In this document: one piece after another, positions 38,101 through 46,044 of the stretch
Layout of the letters: the number at the start of each line of letters is the position of its first letter
How positions within the stretch are numbered: position 1 is the first letter of the stretch
Assembly: GCF_001548095.1 (NCBI RefSeq)
Contig: NZ_AP014815.1
Span: 124,001-188,000, forward strand
Direction: 5' to 3'
DNA: 64,000 nt
From: Geminocystis sp. NIES-3708
Lineage (GTDB): Bacteria; Cyanobacteriota; Cyanobacteriia; Cyanobacteriales; Cyanobacteriaceae
Program-made: the position numbers and the translations under genes
Notes under the pieces: generated by a model
What the model was told of the DNA's origin: nothing
Databases searched by the model: none
Seen by the model: the letters and a program-made list of their open reading frames with translations, nothing else

Positions 38101-38599
38101 CAACTGTAGCATTATCGGCAGTATCGATGGCTTGGTGAATTTTGCTGTAGTTATGGAAAAAAGCGAGTCTGCCTACTGGACGAATTGCCCCCGCACCGTT
38201 TTCAATAGATTTAACATCCTTTAATATTTGCTTGGGAAACCATGTACCGATATGATCACAAGGGGATTGTCTTTCATATTCGCTTCTTCTTTCTAACCCT
38301 TTACTCAAGTCGTCTATTTCCTGCTTATTCATGGTGGCGGTGACGATTTCGGCTGGTTTAAATAAGATATTTTCCCCGTGATAGGTGTCTCCCGTTTTTA
38401 AGCCTGTAGTTTGAGAAGCATTTTTATCGGTGTCTATATGCACGAAACTGACTACAGGTAACTCGCTTAGTTTACCATATCGATCAACGATCAAACGGCG
38501 AATTTGCATTAAAATATCTCTACCAGTACCGCCTAAGCCTATACATACGGTGCGTTTAATATTGAGAGTTTTTGTGTCTGTAGGATTATTGTTCGGCAT
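35192..38599 (-). CDS. Large tubulin/FtsZ-superfamily protein (Tubulin_2-like) with C-terminal SHOCT-like domain
   Basis: An 1135-residue protein whose first 400 residues are a tubulin-like GTPase domain. VCIGLGGTGRDILMQIRRLI (18-37) is the first nucleotide loop. GAGAIRPVGRLAFF (135-148) follows. IIIIGSLCGGTGSGTFIDMA holds the GGTGSG tubulin signature at 193-198. The middle is long, charged and helical, with no named domain. The last 40 residues (WERVTMKDLIDLRKAG, LSDDEFDKAKKIIGG) fit a SHOCT oligomerisation motif. Divergent large tubulins like this are known from bacterial genomes near vWA proteins, and some have been proposed to act in membrane remodelling; none is well characterised. Here it is next to vWA and ZorA/ZorB-like genes on the same strand. 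Confidence 0.85.
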   Translation of the reverse strand: MPNNNPTDTKTLNIKRTVCIGLGGTGRDILMQIRRLIVDRYGKLSELPVVSFVHIDTDKNASQTTGLKTGDTYHGENILFKPAEIVTATMNKQEIDDLSKGLERRSEYERQSPCDHIGTWFPKQILKDVKSIENGAGAIRPVGRLAFFHNYSKIHQAIDTADNATVGHAQKLLSKNIVVEPGTNIIIIGSLCGGTGSGTFIDMAYSLREKYGYEIDSEITAYLIIAPELYGNTPSVKANTYAALKELNYYTAQGTNFNANYDPVNLFSVKENRPPFDFVYLVGNRTNSGHKILRKEKLSQIIAHKIFADFAEEINVPVRGNRDNYKLVFSREPNDQHPRYNTQKYLTFGLAKIYFPRDLTIAICLNKVKIKLINFWLYGEGQSPDSAELLDKFLLNWQSQNETNPNIFKAKLEAITQENDKTFKQILKTWLSKNQQEIDNCKNAEDRQRFIDKIRSEIKSQFKKVQFGETENIRGVWLTQLQKNSIKLEKQFTQDILNYLSNLLEPTNPHFALDNSRGWLEALLTKLNEYVKELEEEKEKATSFVTIENIDKKWQDSCQRFEDIETDKKGFLGIGGKSNNTKNKEFQEDANQGIQEINKLIKRNFDLTLTEEAFKIVTNLRQLVLELKTKTSNFYNLLQDLEGFYNRKAEDLSHIDDDEINGEAVFEADDNDQYYQTLLPDRERRNLLVEVSHKINESVTLPPSLLHFFTVGRIIDDKELSQSIDGNIEAKFGDKTLDLTESVVNRFVQKYPFSDGRIRLKQIIDEADVLLPLNSNAPYFINEEDKTKQVVAFKQTDDRENKQFKDLLKDIPISSDMLVPIQTKNEIFIIKEFGGFPLRIINGLKELREQYERQKRLYDGYNLHNDSQVFFLDIIPPDGREMELLQDDFYTCLAFGKIQKNLDNNSYYLELEDELRGETYGLEISGIWEEALESISQNETIRKYLADTVKNIEEEVRVNPNLFQDFYYRNLINFVDELEKLTEYDINYNQKKLVLGERPDRTSLGKDGILKRIYDRFVKIVNDAQKDEIVNKKPSLSGRKNEQQQKRLKSGNNQNNGNHNQTNNVKDTEVLEADVIYENESDYWHDNSNQMTEEAEKEFLKKWERVTMKDLIDLRKAGDLSDDEFDKAKKIIGGL

Positions 38600-38735
38600 A
38601 ATAGTTATAAAATAATGGAACTACTAACTAATTATCAGTAACGAATTGTCTTTTTATACAATATTTGAGATTTTTTTTGTTATTTGGTATTTTGTTATCG
38701 GTATAGTGGGTTTCTCCCAACATTTAAACGAAATT

Positions 38736-39113
38736 TTAATATTCTGGGGGTAAAGGTGAGATTAATTTTTCTAATTTTATGACAAGATGAGGTATATCAA
38801 CAGTAATAACTTGCCAGATTCTTTTTTGATTTATTTTTTCGTATTGATGGGCTATGATATTTCTTTGTCCAATAATATCACTCCAAGGAATTTGAGGATT
38901 TTGTTGTTGAAAATCAGGAGATATTCTTCTTGCCGCTTCTCCCGAAATTTCTAATTGTCGCTCGATCACAAAGTGGTGCTGAGCGATAGCACTTTGCAAT
39001 AAAATATTATTTTGATAGTCTTCCCATGAAGTATTTTTTATAAATAGGATTATTCTTTGACAAGATTGAGGCATATCCCAAAGAAAAGCGTAATTTTTAT
39101 TAATTTGATTCAT
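38736..39113 (-). CDS. HEPN-domain (DUF86, HepT-like) toxin, second locus
   Basis: A 125-residue DUF86 protein. The RX4HXY motif is intact (R84-NIIA-H89-Q-Y91 in IIGQRNIIAHQYEKI), together with the typical SGEAARRISPDFQQ region. Its ATG overlaps the end of an upstream MNT gene in the usual coupled layout, but that MNT gene has an in-frame stop. The toxin would therefore lack its cognate silencer unless the other MntA (31576-31890) substitutes or translation restarts after the stop. It lies between the vWA and tubulin-like genes. Confidence 0.9.
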   Translation of the reverse strand: MNQINKNYAFLWDMPQSCQRIILFIKNTSWEDYQNNILLQSAIAQHHFVIERQLEISGEAARRISPDFQQQNPQIPWSDIIGQRNIIAHQYEKINQKRIWQVITVDIPHLVIKLEKLISPLPPEY

Positions 39114-39414
39114 AAAGAATATAGTTATTTTTCAATATTTCATAACGAATAAAAGGGTTAGATAGTGCAGATTTTTCTACTAAATCAACTTCTCTATTAA
39201 ATATATTTTTAAGCTCGTTTTTCAGTCTAACAATATCAAAAAGACTCCACCTAGCATCATCATCAAATGTTATTAAAATATCAATATCACTTTCATCGTT
39301 AAATTTATCTATTAAAATTGAACCAAATAAAGCTAATTCTTTGATTAACTATCTATCGTAAATATCTTTTAATATAGATTTTGTAAACTTTTTTATTTGT
39401 GTAAAATTTATCAT
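39100..39414 (-). pseudogene. MNT nucleotidyltransferase antitoxin with nonsense codon 22
   Basis: From ATG 39414: MINFTQIKKFTKSILKDIYD R, TAG (39351-39349), then LIKELALFGSILIDKFNDES DIDILITFDDDARW... to the stop at 39100. The active-site pattern GS...SDIDIL is preserved after the stop. The frame runs on without other breaks and overlaps the HEPN start. Only one nonsense change is seen, so inactivation is probably recent. No ATG or GTG lies between the stop and the GS motif to rescue a shorter product. Confidence 0.85.
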
Positions 39415-39506
39415 CTTTTCCTCATTTTATAAAGTTATATAGTCTCCAGTTTGATAATCTTTATAATTTATTTTTTTATCGAACAGACAAGATATCTATT
39501 TCACAG

Positions 39507-40628
39507 TTATTTAGTTTTAGAGACAGTAATTTTTATTTCAAAATCTTCATCATTATACGGACAATTAAGTCTAATAATATTTCCTTCTATTACCTGTTTT
39601 TGTTTTAATTCTCTACCTTTATAAATAATAGGTAAAATGTTAGTAGGTTCAATAAATATTTTATTTCCTTCTCTTTTTAAATAACCTCTAATTTCTCCCC
39701 CTTTACACTCTATATCTTCACCAATAGAAAGACTACTTTTATTTTTTAAATAATCAATGTTTTTATTTTCTTCATTTGACGATACTATTTCTAATTTCCA
39801 CGTTTCTTTTAAACTTAAATAATATTTGATAGCAACAATTCCTCCCCCAAATAAGCTAATGATGATTATGGATAAAATAGTCGTAGGTAGCCATAATTGA
39901 TTGACTATATAATTATTTACTAGACAAGTTTCTTTTCCGCCAGGGGCTGGGGTGCAAAATTCTTGTACACTAGGTTTAATATCCGCAACGGTGAGTTGAT
40001 AATTACTGATATTCTTGCTACGAGAATTTATAGCAAGATGATTTAACCAGTTGATTCGATCAACACTTTCAGGACTGGTACTATTACGATAGGAACTATT
40101 AGCAGGAGTTTCAATCCATACTTGAGAAGTTATACCTACTTCCGTTTTTAAGGGTGCATCCGTTAACCACACTACAGATTGAGGTTTGATAGGTTGATTT
40201 TCACAAAGACGTTTTTGATTGATATGAGCTAAATTTTTGTAAATAAAATGCTCTGCTAGTTGAATATCTGTATTTTTCTCTGCTATATTTGCACTTAAAG
40301 GAATTTGCTCAATAATTTTATTTATATCTTCTTTGGGGTTGTTAAATGCAATCGAATTTGAGATAGTCAGAGGGTTAACATCAGAATTCGTTGGGTTTAC
40401 TTGAGAAGAAAAAGGGACAATATAAACGGAATCGCTTTTATTCAAACTATCTTGCACAATTTGTTTTAACCTTACTTTTCCTTCATCATCAAGACTAACA
40501 CTTTGAGTTAAATCTACTGCAAAAACTATATCTCTACCACCACTGAATTTAGAAACTAATTCTAAACTTAATTGTTGATGTTTTGATAAAGATTCACCGA
40601 TGGTAATTTGATCACAATTTTTTGCCAC
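39507..40628 (-). CDS. Membrane-anchored von Willebrand factor A domain protein
   Basis: A 373-residue protein, start GTG at 40628. The vWA domain (about 30-220) begins with GGRDIVFAVDLTQSVSLDD, a MIDAS site of D-x-T-x-S form, with further metal-site residues in VVWLTDAPLKT. A single transmembrane helix (about 247-270, PTTILSIIIISLFGGGIVAI) follows. The C-terminal 100 residues are beta-rich (SLSIGEDIECKGGEIRGYLK, VIEGNIIRLNC) and may be FHA-like. No signal peptide is evident, so topology is uncertain. vWA proteins act as metal-dependent docking modules and recur next to divergent bacterial tubulins. It lies upstream of the tubulin-like gene, separated by the MNT/HEPN insertion. Confidence 0.8.
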   Translation of the reverse strand: MAKNCDQITIGESLSKHQQLSLELVSKFSGGRDIVFAVDLTQSVSLDDEGKVRLKQIVQDSLNKSDSVYIVPFSSQVNPTNSDVNPLTISNSIAFNNPKEDINKIIEQIPLSANIAEKNTDIQLAEHFIYKNLAHINQKRLCENQPIKPQSVVWLTDAPLKTEVGITSQVWIETPANSSYRNSTSPESVDRINWLNHLAINSRSKNISNYQLTVADIKPSVQEFCTPAPGGKETCLVNNYIVNQLWLPTTILSIIIISLFGGGIVAIKYYLSLKETWKLEIVSSNEENKNIDYLKNKSSLSIGEDIECKGGEIRGYLKREGNKIFIEPTNILPIIYKGRELKQKQVIEGNIIRLNCPYNDEDFEIKITVSKTK

Positions 40629-40773
40629 TTTTCTACACCATTAAATTATCTATAATTATGTCACAAAAAATCAATTAAATATCAATTAAATAAGTCTAAA
40701 AGTCATGAAATAATATAACTTTGTTTCGTGATTACTTCATTCTATAATTTTAGTAGTGAAATCATTTTTTTAT

Positions 40774-41316
40774 TTAAAACTCTTTGACAATTCTGCCTTG
40801 ACTAGTAAAAGATATTCCTTGAGTACTAGCAGTACTAACCATAACTGATTCAGCGATAGGTTTAGCTACTTTTTTATCAGCTACCCATTCAATTAAAAAA
40901 TTACCACCAATTCCTCCTCTAATATCATTATCTTCGATATAAAAATTAGTAGATGCTAGAGGTTTTAATATTACAGAAGAAGTTAAATAATCATCAATTA
41001 AATTACCTTGACTATCATAATATTTAACTGATTTAATGATAATGGAATTATCTAAATCAATATTATGAAAAGTAACTGTAACTCCTAAGTTATGGCTTCT
41101 TTGTTGATTAGAATGATAAATATTAGAATAAATAGGTATATAAATAATTTGTCCAGTAATAGGTTTAAAACTCTCAGACAAAGTAATAGATTCAGTATTA
41201 ACAGGATTATTATTAGTAACATTAAGTTTTTGAATATCTAAATTTTGATTAGAATTACAACTAAAGAGTACTAAACAGATTAATAAGAAACAAGAAGATA
41301 AATATTTGTTCAACAT
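40774..41316 (-). CDS. DUF3124 lipoprotein
   Basis: A 180-residue exported lipoprotein. The signal peptide ends in a lipobox (LLICLVLFSC, C19), followed by a polar linker and a DUF3124 beta-rich domain (GQIIYIPIYSNIYHSNQQRS, LGVTVTFHNIDLD and KSVKYYDSQGNLIDDYL). It is anchored at the inner or outer membrane, facing the periplasm. Function unknown. It is the furthest upstream of the minus-strand set (145 bp before the vWA gene), so it might belong to the same transcription unit, but DUF3124 proteins are also found alone. It is divergent from the natB-like gene. Confidence 0.85.
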   Translation of the reverse strand: MLNKYLSSCFLLICLVLFSCNSNQNLDIQKLNVTNNNPVNTESITLSESFKPITGQIIYIPIYSNIYHSNQQRSHNLGVTVTFHNIDLDNSIIIKSVKYYDSQGNLIDDYLTSSVILKPLASTNFYIEDNDIRGGIGGNFLIEWVADKKVAKPIAESVMVSTASTQGISFTSQGRIVKEF

Positions 41317-41493
41317 TATTAATTAAATTTTGGGAGAATAATAATAGATTTTCAAAAAATACTTGAGCTAAAAATATAATAATATCAACTCTTCTATTTA
41401 GCTTGATAATTTTTCTTCTACTAATAAATTAAACAAATTTGAAAAGGTAAGGTATGATCTTAATTTAAACTTAACTAGATATAAGAAAATACC

Positions 41494-42813
41494 ATGAAAA
41501 ACCGTCAAACTAAACTATTTTTAAGCTTATTTCTTAGCCTTAATTGGTTGACTGTTGGCTGCGGCATATTTGGCACGACAGAAGAAAATACAACAACCAC
41601 GGAAACGCAAAATTCAAATAGTAATGCTTCAAGTAGTGAGGGCTTAAAATTAGGAGCATTATTTCCCATTACAGGGGATTTATCTTCTATTGGTCAAAAT
41701 ATGCCTATTGCTGCTCAATTAGCTGTAGATACCGTTAATGCTTGTGGTGGTGTTAATGGAAAACCTGTCACTATTATTAAAGAAGATGATCAAACTGATC
41801 CAGTGGCGGGAACTTCTGCTATAACTAAATTAACAGAAGTTGATAAAGTATCAGCAGTAGTAGGATCATTTGCTAGTAGTGTTTCTACTGCCGCTTTAGA
41901 TGTGGCTGTGAGAAATAACGTCATGATGATTTCCCCCGGTAGTACAAGTCCTGTTTTCACCAATAGAGCAAAAAAAGGTGAATTTAACGGATTTTGGGCA
42001 CGCACTGCACCACCTGATACATATCAAGCCCAAGCCCTAGCCGCTTTAGCTGATAAACAAGGATTTAAAAATGTTTCGACAGTCGTTATTAATAATGATT
42101 ATGGTGTGGCATTTGAAGAGCAATTTGTCAATGCTTTTACTACATCTGGAGGTAATATTCTCAATCAAGATAAACCAGTACGTTATGATCCCAAGGCAAC
42201 TACATTAGATTCAGAAGCAAGTTTGGCTTTTGCAAATCAACCCGATGCTGTAGCTGGGGTTTTATATGCAGAAACAGGTAGTTTATTGCTACAAGCGGCT
42301 TATAAACAAGGATTAAGCAAGGGTGTTACTGTCTTATTAACCGATGGGGTTTATTCGGAAGATTTCACTAAACAAGTCGGAAAAACTGCCGATGGCACTT
42401 CTATTATAGCAGGTGCATTGGGTACAGTACCAGGGGCAGATGGTAAGGCTTTAGACGAATTTACTACTCTATGGAAAGAAAAAACGGAGAATAAACCTAT
42501 AACCGCTTTTGTACCTCATACATGGGATGCGACTGTTATATTAATGTTAGCCGCACAATCGGCAGGAAATAATACTGGGGAGGGAATTAAGAATAAAATT
42601 CGAGAAGTATCTAGTGGTGAAGGTACAGAAGTTACAGATCCTTGTCAGGCGATGGAATTATTACGTAAAGGAGAAAAAATAAATTATCAAGGTGCGAGTG
42701 GTAATGTTGATATTGATGAAAATGGTGATGTTATTGGAGTTTATGATGTATGGAAAGTTAATCCTGATGGTAGTCTAGCTATTATTGATAAAATTTCACC
42801 TATTATTCAATAA
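41494..42813 (+). CDS. natB: ABC transporter substrate-binding protein, branched-chain/neutral amino acid type (NatB-like)
   Basis: A 439-residue periplasmic-binding protein of the LivJ/NatB class. It is lipid-anchored (LTVGCGIF, C23), with a Thr/Ser/Asn-rich linker (25-48) and a type-I binding fold starting KLGALFPITGDLSSIGQNMP; later blocks SPGSTSPVF and NNDYGVAFEEQF are characteristic. It collects neutral amino acids for the N-I system in cyanobacteria. The Nat permease and ATPase genes are not in the window, as usual for cyanobacterial nat genes. The symbol rests on overall resemblance to cyanobacterial NatB; a Urt-type urea-binding role is less likely. Confidence 0.8.
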   Translation: MKNRQTKLFLSLFLSLNWLTVGCGIFGTTEENTTTTETQNSNSNASSSEGLKLGALFPITGDLSSIGQNMPIAAQLAVDTVNACGGVNGKPVTIIKEDDQTDPVAGTSAITKLTEVDKVSAVVGSFASSVSTAALDVAVRNNVMMISPGSTSPVFTNRAKKGEFNGFWARTAPPDTYQAQALAALADKQGFKNVSTVVINNDYGVAFEEQFVNAFTTSGGNILNQDKPVRYDPKATTLDSEASLAFANQPDAVAGVLYAETGSLLLQAAYKQGLSKGVTVLLTDGVYSEDFTKQVGKTADGTSIIAGALGTVPGADGKALDEFTTLWKEKTENKPITAFVPHTWDATVILMLAAQSAGNNTGEGIKNKIREVSSGEGTEVTDPCQAMELLRKGEKINYQGASGNVDIDENGDVIGVYDVWKVNPDGSLAIIDKISPIIQ

Positions 42814-42888
42814 TCATATTAACAATTAAATTATTAACTGTACGAACCTAGCATAATCTTTCTATATTAACTATTAACTATCAAAATT

Positions 42889-43482
42889 ATGTTAATTGCA
42901 ATTGCCTCATTAAAAGGTGGTGTGGGAAAAACAACCACTGCCATTCATTTATCCACGTATTTACAAACTGATAAACCAACTTTATTAATTGATGCTGATC
43001 GTAATCGTTCTGCGTTAGTATGGGCTAAAGAAGATAATCTTCCTTTTACTGTAGCATCTCAAGCAGGTTCTCCGGCATTTATTCCCAAACATCAACATAT
43101 TGTAACTGATATGAAAGCAGGTCCAGAAGAAGAAGATTTGGTTGATTTAGCAAAGGGCAATGATTTAATTATTATTCCCACAACTCCTAATCATCTTGAT
43201 TTAGATGCAACAGTTAAAGCAGTAGAATTTTTCAAGAAATGGAATATTAATAATTATAAAATTCTCTTGACAAAAGTTGATGCACGAACTACTAATAGTA
43301 AAACGGCAAAACAATTTTTAGTAAAAGAAAATATCCCTTTATTTAAAACAGAAATTCCTTTATTAATTGCTTTTGAAAGAGCATCTCAAAATGGTAAAAC
43401 TGTCAAAGATTATCATGATTTTCGTGCAAAACAAGCATGGCAACAATATGCACAAGTGGGCAAGGAAGTTATAAATAATTAA
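42889..43482 (+). CDS. ParA/MinD-like P-loop ATPase
   Basis: A 197-residue deviant Walker-A ATPase: IASLKGGVGKTTTAIHLSTY, with K9 and K14 around GGVG, LLIDADRNRSAL as the switch region, and DLIIIPTTPNHLDLDATVK. It is shorter than chromosomal ParA (about 250) and resembles the short ParA-like ATPases that cyanobacteria use for plasmid or carboxysome positioning. No ParB-like or centromere gene is adjacent. It lies upstream of a recombinase-like gene on the same strand, and its role is unknown. Confidence 0.88.
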   Translation: MLIAIASLKGGVGKTTTAIHLSTYLQTDKPTLLIDADRNRSALVWAKEDNLPFTVASQAGSPAFIPKHQHIVTDMKAGPEEEDLVDLAKGNDLIIIPTTPNHLDLDATVKAVEFFKKWNINNYKILLTKVDARTTNSKTAKQFLVKENIPLFKTEIPLLIAFERASQNGKTVKDYHDFRAKQAWQQYAQVGKEVINN

Positions 43483-43492
43483 AAATTGGTAG

Positions 43493-43511
43493 GGGTGAAT
43501 ATCATTCACCC
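43493..43511 (+). terminator. Hairpin after the ParA-like gene
   Basis: GGGTGAAT-ATC-ATTCACCC forms a perfect 8-bp stem with a 3-nt loop, 10 bp after the stop. No clean U tract follows, so it may be a weak terminator or a 3'-end stabilising hairpin. Confidence 0.6.
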
Positions 43512-43569
43512 AATTAATAATCAAAAACAAAAAACTATTTTATAATTTAACAATCATCTATTATTTATC

Positions 43570-44934
43570 TTGATTATTGCTTATATTTATATTGATCCTA
43601 TTATTGATAAAATCCCATCAGATTTTTTGTGGGGTTGTGAAATTAACAAAGTTTATCAAGACATTAGTGATAGAAAACAGTTAAAAAAGTTAATGAAAGA
43701 TTGTCATGTAAATTCTGCAAATTATTTATTAATTCGTAGTTTGTCAGAGTTTGGTGATACCTTAAGTGAAATTAACCAAATTATGGCGAAAATTGAAGAC
43801 TTAAATATTGAAATTGTTGCTATTGAAGAAGATTACAATACTAATAAATTTAAAATAATAAAAGATAGTAAGACTAAAGAAAAATTAATCATTCTTTGGG
43901 AAGAAATTAGAAAAAAAATTTATCACAGAAAATTATTAAAATCTCACAGTCATAATCGTTTAAATACCCTACCTCCCCCCGGAAAAGCACCATTTGGTTA
44001 TTTAAAAGGAAAAGATAGTTATATTATCAATAGAGCAACTTCACCCATAATAAGAGACTTTTTTGATCGTTTTTTACTATATTCTTCCGTTAGTGATAGT
44101 GTTCGTTATTTAGAAAGAAAATATAATAAAAAAATTGCTTTATCTACAGCTATTCATTGGTTAAAAAATCCTATTTATCGAGGAGATTTAAGCTATAAAA
44201 ATCAAGAAATTATCACAGATACTCACACTGCTATTATTAGTAGAGAAGAAGCCGCACAAATCGATAGAATATTAAAAAGTCATAGTCTTGTTAAATCTCG
44301 AAGTGCATCTGCTAACTATGCTTTGGCGGGGTTAGTAAGATGTAGAATTTGTCAGTCACCATTTAGAATAACAAAAGTTACCAATAAAAGATATCCTGAA
44401 AAATATTTATATTTAATTCCTAGTGAATGTCAGGGAGATGCCTCTTGTAAATCTTTTAAATACCATCTATTTTTGGATAACGTAATTAATCAAATTTGTA
44501 AAGATTTTTCTTTATTAATAAAACAAATTAATGTTCCAAGTCCTAATTTGACAAAACATAAAATAGAAAAAACGATACTAGAAAAAGAAGCCATTTTAAG
44601 TAAAATTCAGCAACTCAGAATAGAAGATATTTTAGATGAAGAAACCACCTATCTTAGAAGCTATACCCTTAATTTAGAAATTGCAACACTAAAACAACAA
44701 ATGACACAATTACCTCCTGATAATCTTAATATTATTGCTTCTACTCTTTCTAATCCTCAATTTTGGTATGATTTATCTCCTTCTGAATGTCGTTTTTATT
44801 TAAGAGAATTTATCAAAAAAATTGATGTTATGCCAATAGATAATAATATTAATAATTATGATATTACACTAAACTTTGTTTTTAGTAACTATGATAAGAC
44901 TATTGAGACTAAAAGTAATAAATTCAAAAATTAA
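43570..44934 (+). CDS. Large serine recombinase-like protein with degenerate catalytic domain
   Basis: A 454-residue protein laid out like a large serine recombinase. It has an N-terminal resolvase-like domain (1-120), a Recombinase domain (PPGKAPFGYLKGKDSYIINR, AIHWLKNPIYRGDLSY at about 140-225), a zinc-ribbon (LVRCRICQSPFRI ... SECQGDASCK) and a helical C-terminus. The catalytic serine expected in YxRVS near the N-terminus is missing (MIIAYIYIDPIID), although LIRSLSEFGDTLSEI keeps the arginine region. It may therefore be catalytically inactive or a repurposed regulator. The start is TTG at 43570 and I see no clear ribosome-binding site. Downstream lies lipA, convergent. Confidence 0.8.
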   Translation: MIIAYIYIDPIIDKIPSDFLWGCEINKVYQDISDRKQLKKLMKDCHVNSANYLLIRSLSEFGDTLSEINQIMAKIEDLNIEIVAIEEDYNTNKFKIIKDSKTKEKLIILWEEIRKKIYHRKLLKSHSHNRLNTLPPPGKAPFGYLKGKDSYIINRATSPIIRDFFDRFLLYSSVSDSVRYLERKYNKKIALSTAIHWLKNPIYRGDLSYKNQEIITDTHTAIISREEAAQIDRILKSHSLVKSRSASANYALAGLVRCRICQSPFRITKVTNKRYPEKYLYLIPSECQGDASCKSFKYHLFLDNVINQICKDFSLLIKQINVPSPNLTKHKIEKTILEKEAILSKIQQLRIEDILDEETTYLRSYTLNLEIATLKQQMTQLPPDNLNIIASTLSNPQFWYDLSPSECRFYLREFIKKIDVMPIDNNINNYDITLNFVFSNYDKTIETKSNKFKN

Positions 44935-44950
44935 GCCTATTTCTTCTTTT

Positions 44951-45823
44951 CTAATAACGTGGATAAAGTTGCATCAGTTTTTTGACTTCTTCCGCATGAT
45001 ATGAACTACGGGTAAGAGGTGATGAAACTACTTGCAAAAATCCTAATCTTTCTCCATATTCAGCCCATAATTGAAATTGAGTAGGAGTGACAAATTCTTT
45101 CACTGGTAAATGATGTTGAGATGGTTGTAAATATTGTCCGATGGTAAGTATATCACAATCAACTTCTCGTAAATCTTTCATTACTTGCTTAACTTCTGAA
45201 TCAGTTTCCCCTAAACCCACCATAATGCCTGATTTGGTGTAGGTTTTGGAAGATATTTCTCTAGTTTTCTTTAGTAGTTCTAAAGATCTTTCATATTCCC
45301 CTTGAGGACGCACTTTACGATACAATCTGGAAATAGTCTCTGTATTATGATTTAAGACTTCTGGTTGAGCCTGTAAGATGCTTTCTAAAGCGTTCCAATT
45401 ACCGCATAAATCGGGAATTAAAACCTCAATAGTCGTATTTGGAGATAATTTTCGAGTTTGCATAATACAGTTCACAAATTGACTAGCACCACCGTCAGAT
45501 AAATCATCACGATTGACTGATGTAATGACAACATGATTAAGATTAAGCCTTTTTACAGCTTCCGCTAATCGTAATGGTTCTGTAGTATCAAGTTCTTTAG
45601 GAGTTTTATCGAAATCTATGTCACAATAAGGACAAGCACGAGTACAGGCTGGACCCATAATTAAAAATGTAGCAGTACCAGCGTTAAAACATTCACCAAT
45701 ATTTGGACAAGATGCCTCTTCGCACACTGTATTTAAGTTCAAATCTCGCAAAATATCTTTAACATTGCCAACTCTTTCAATTTGTGGTGCTTTTACCCTT
45801 AGCCAATCTGGTTTTACCGTCAC
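44951..45823 (-). CDS. lipA: Lipoyl synthase
   Basis: A 290-residue radical-SAM enzyme. The auxiliary 4Fe-4S cluster cysteines are C34, C39 and C45 ([12 protein letters not shown]), and the radical-SAM cluster C60-x3-C64-x2-C67 (ACTRACPYC). It inserts two sulfurs into octanoyl-protein to form lipoyl groups on pyruvate dehydrogenase and glycine-cleavage H protein. The conserved SSYHAEE near the C-terminus (RSSYHAEEV) is present. Full length. lipB is not in the window. Codon use is core-like, marking the right-hand return to conserved genes. Confidence 0.97.
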   Translation of the reverse strand: MTVKPDWLRVKAPQIERVGNVKDILRDLNLNTVCEEASCPNIGECFNAGTATFLIMGPACTRACPYCDIDFDKTPKELDTTEPLRLAEAVKRLNLNHVVITSVNRDDLSDGGASQFVNCIMQTRKLSPNTTIEVLIPDLCGNWNALESILQAQPEVLNHNTETISRLYRKVRPQGEYERSLELLKKTREISSKTYTKSGIMVGLGETDSEVKQVMKDLREVDCDILTIGQYLQPSQHHLPVKEFVTPTQFQLWAEYGERLGFLQVVSSPLTRSSYHAEEVKKLMQLYPRY

Positions 45824-46044
45824 AGTCTTAATCTTTTTATAATATCAACTACTTTGTGATCATAACTATTTTCATCCCAGATCACAAGAATATTCAATCT
45901 GCATCTCCAAAAATGAAAAATTTTTTATCTAAATAATATGTTAGATTCTTTAGTGATCTTTAAAATAACTTTTTTCCATTTAAACCTAAATTATTGTTTA
46001 AGGTATGTAAAGTTTTTTATTGATATTAAATTTGAGAAAATTTT

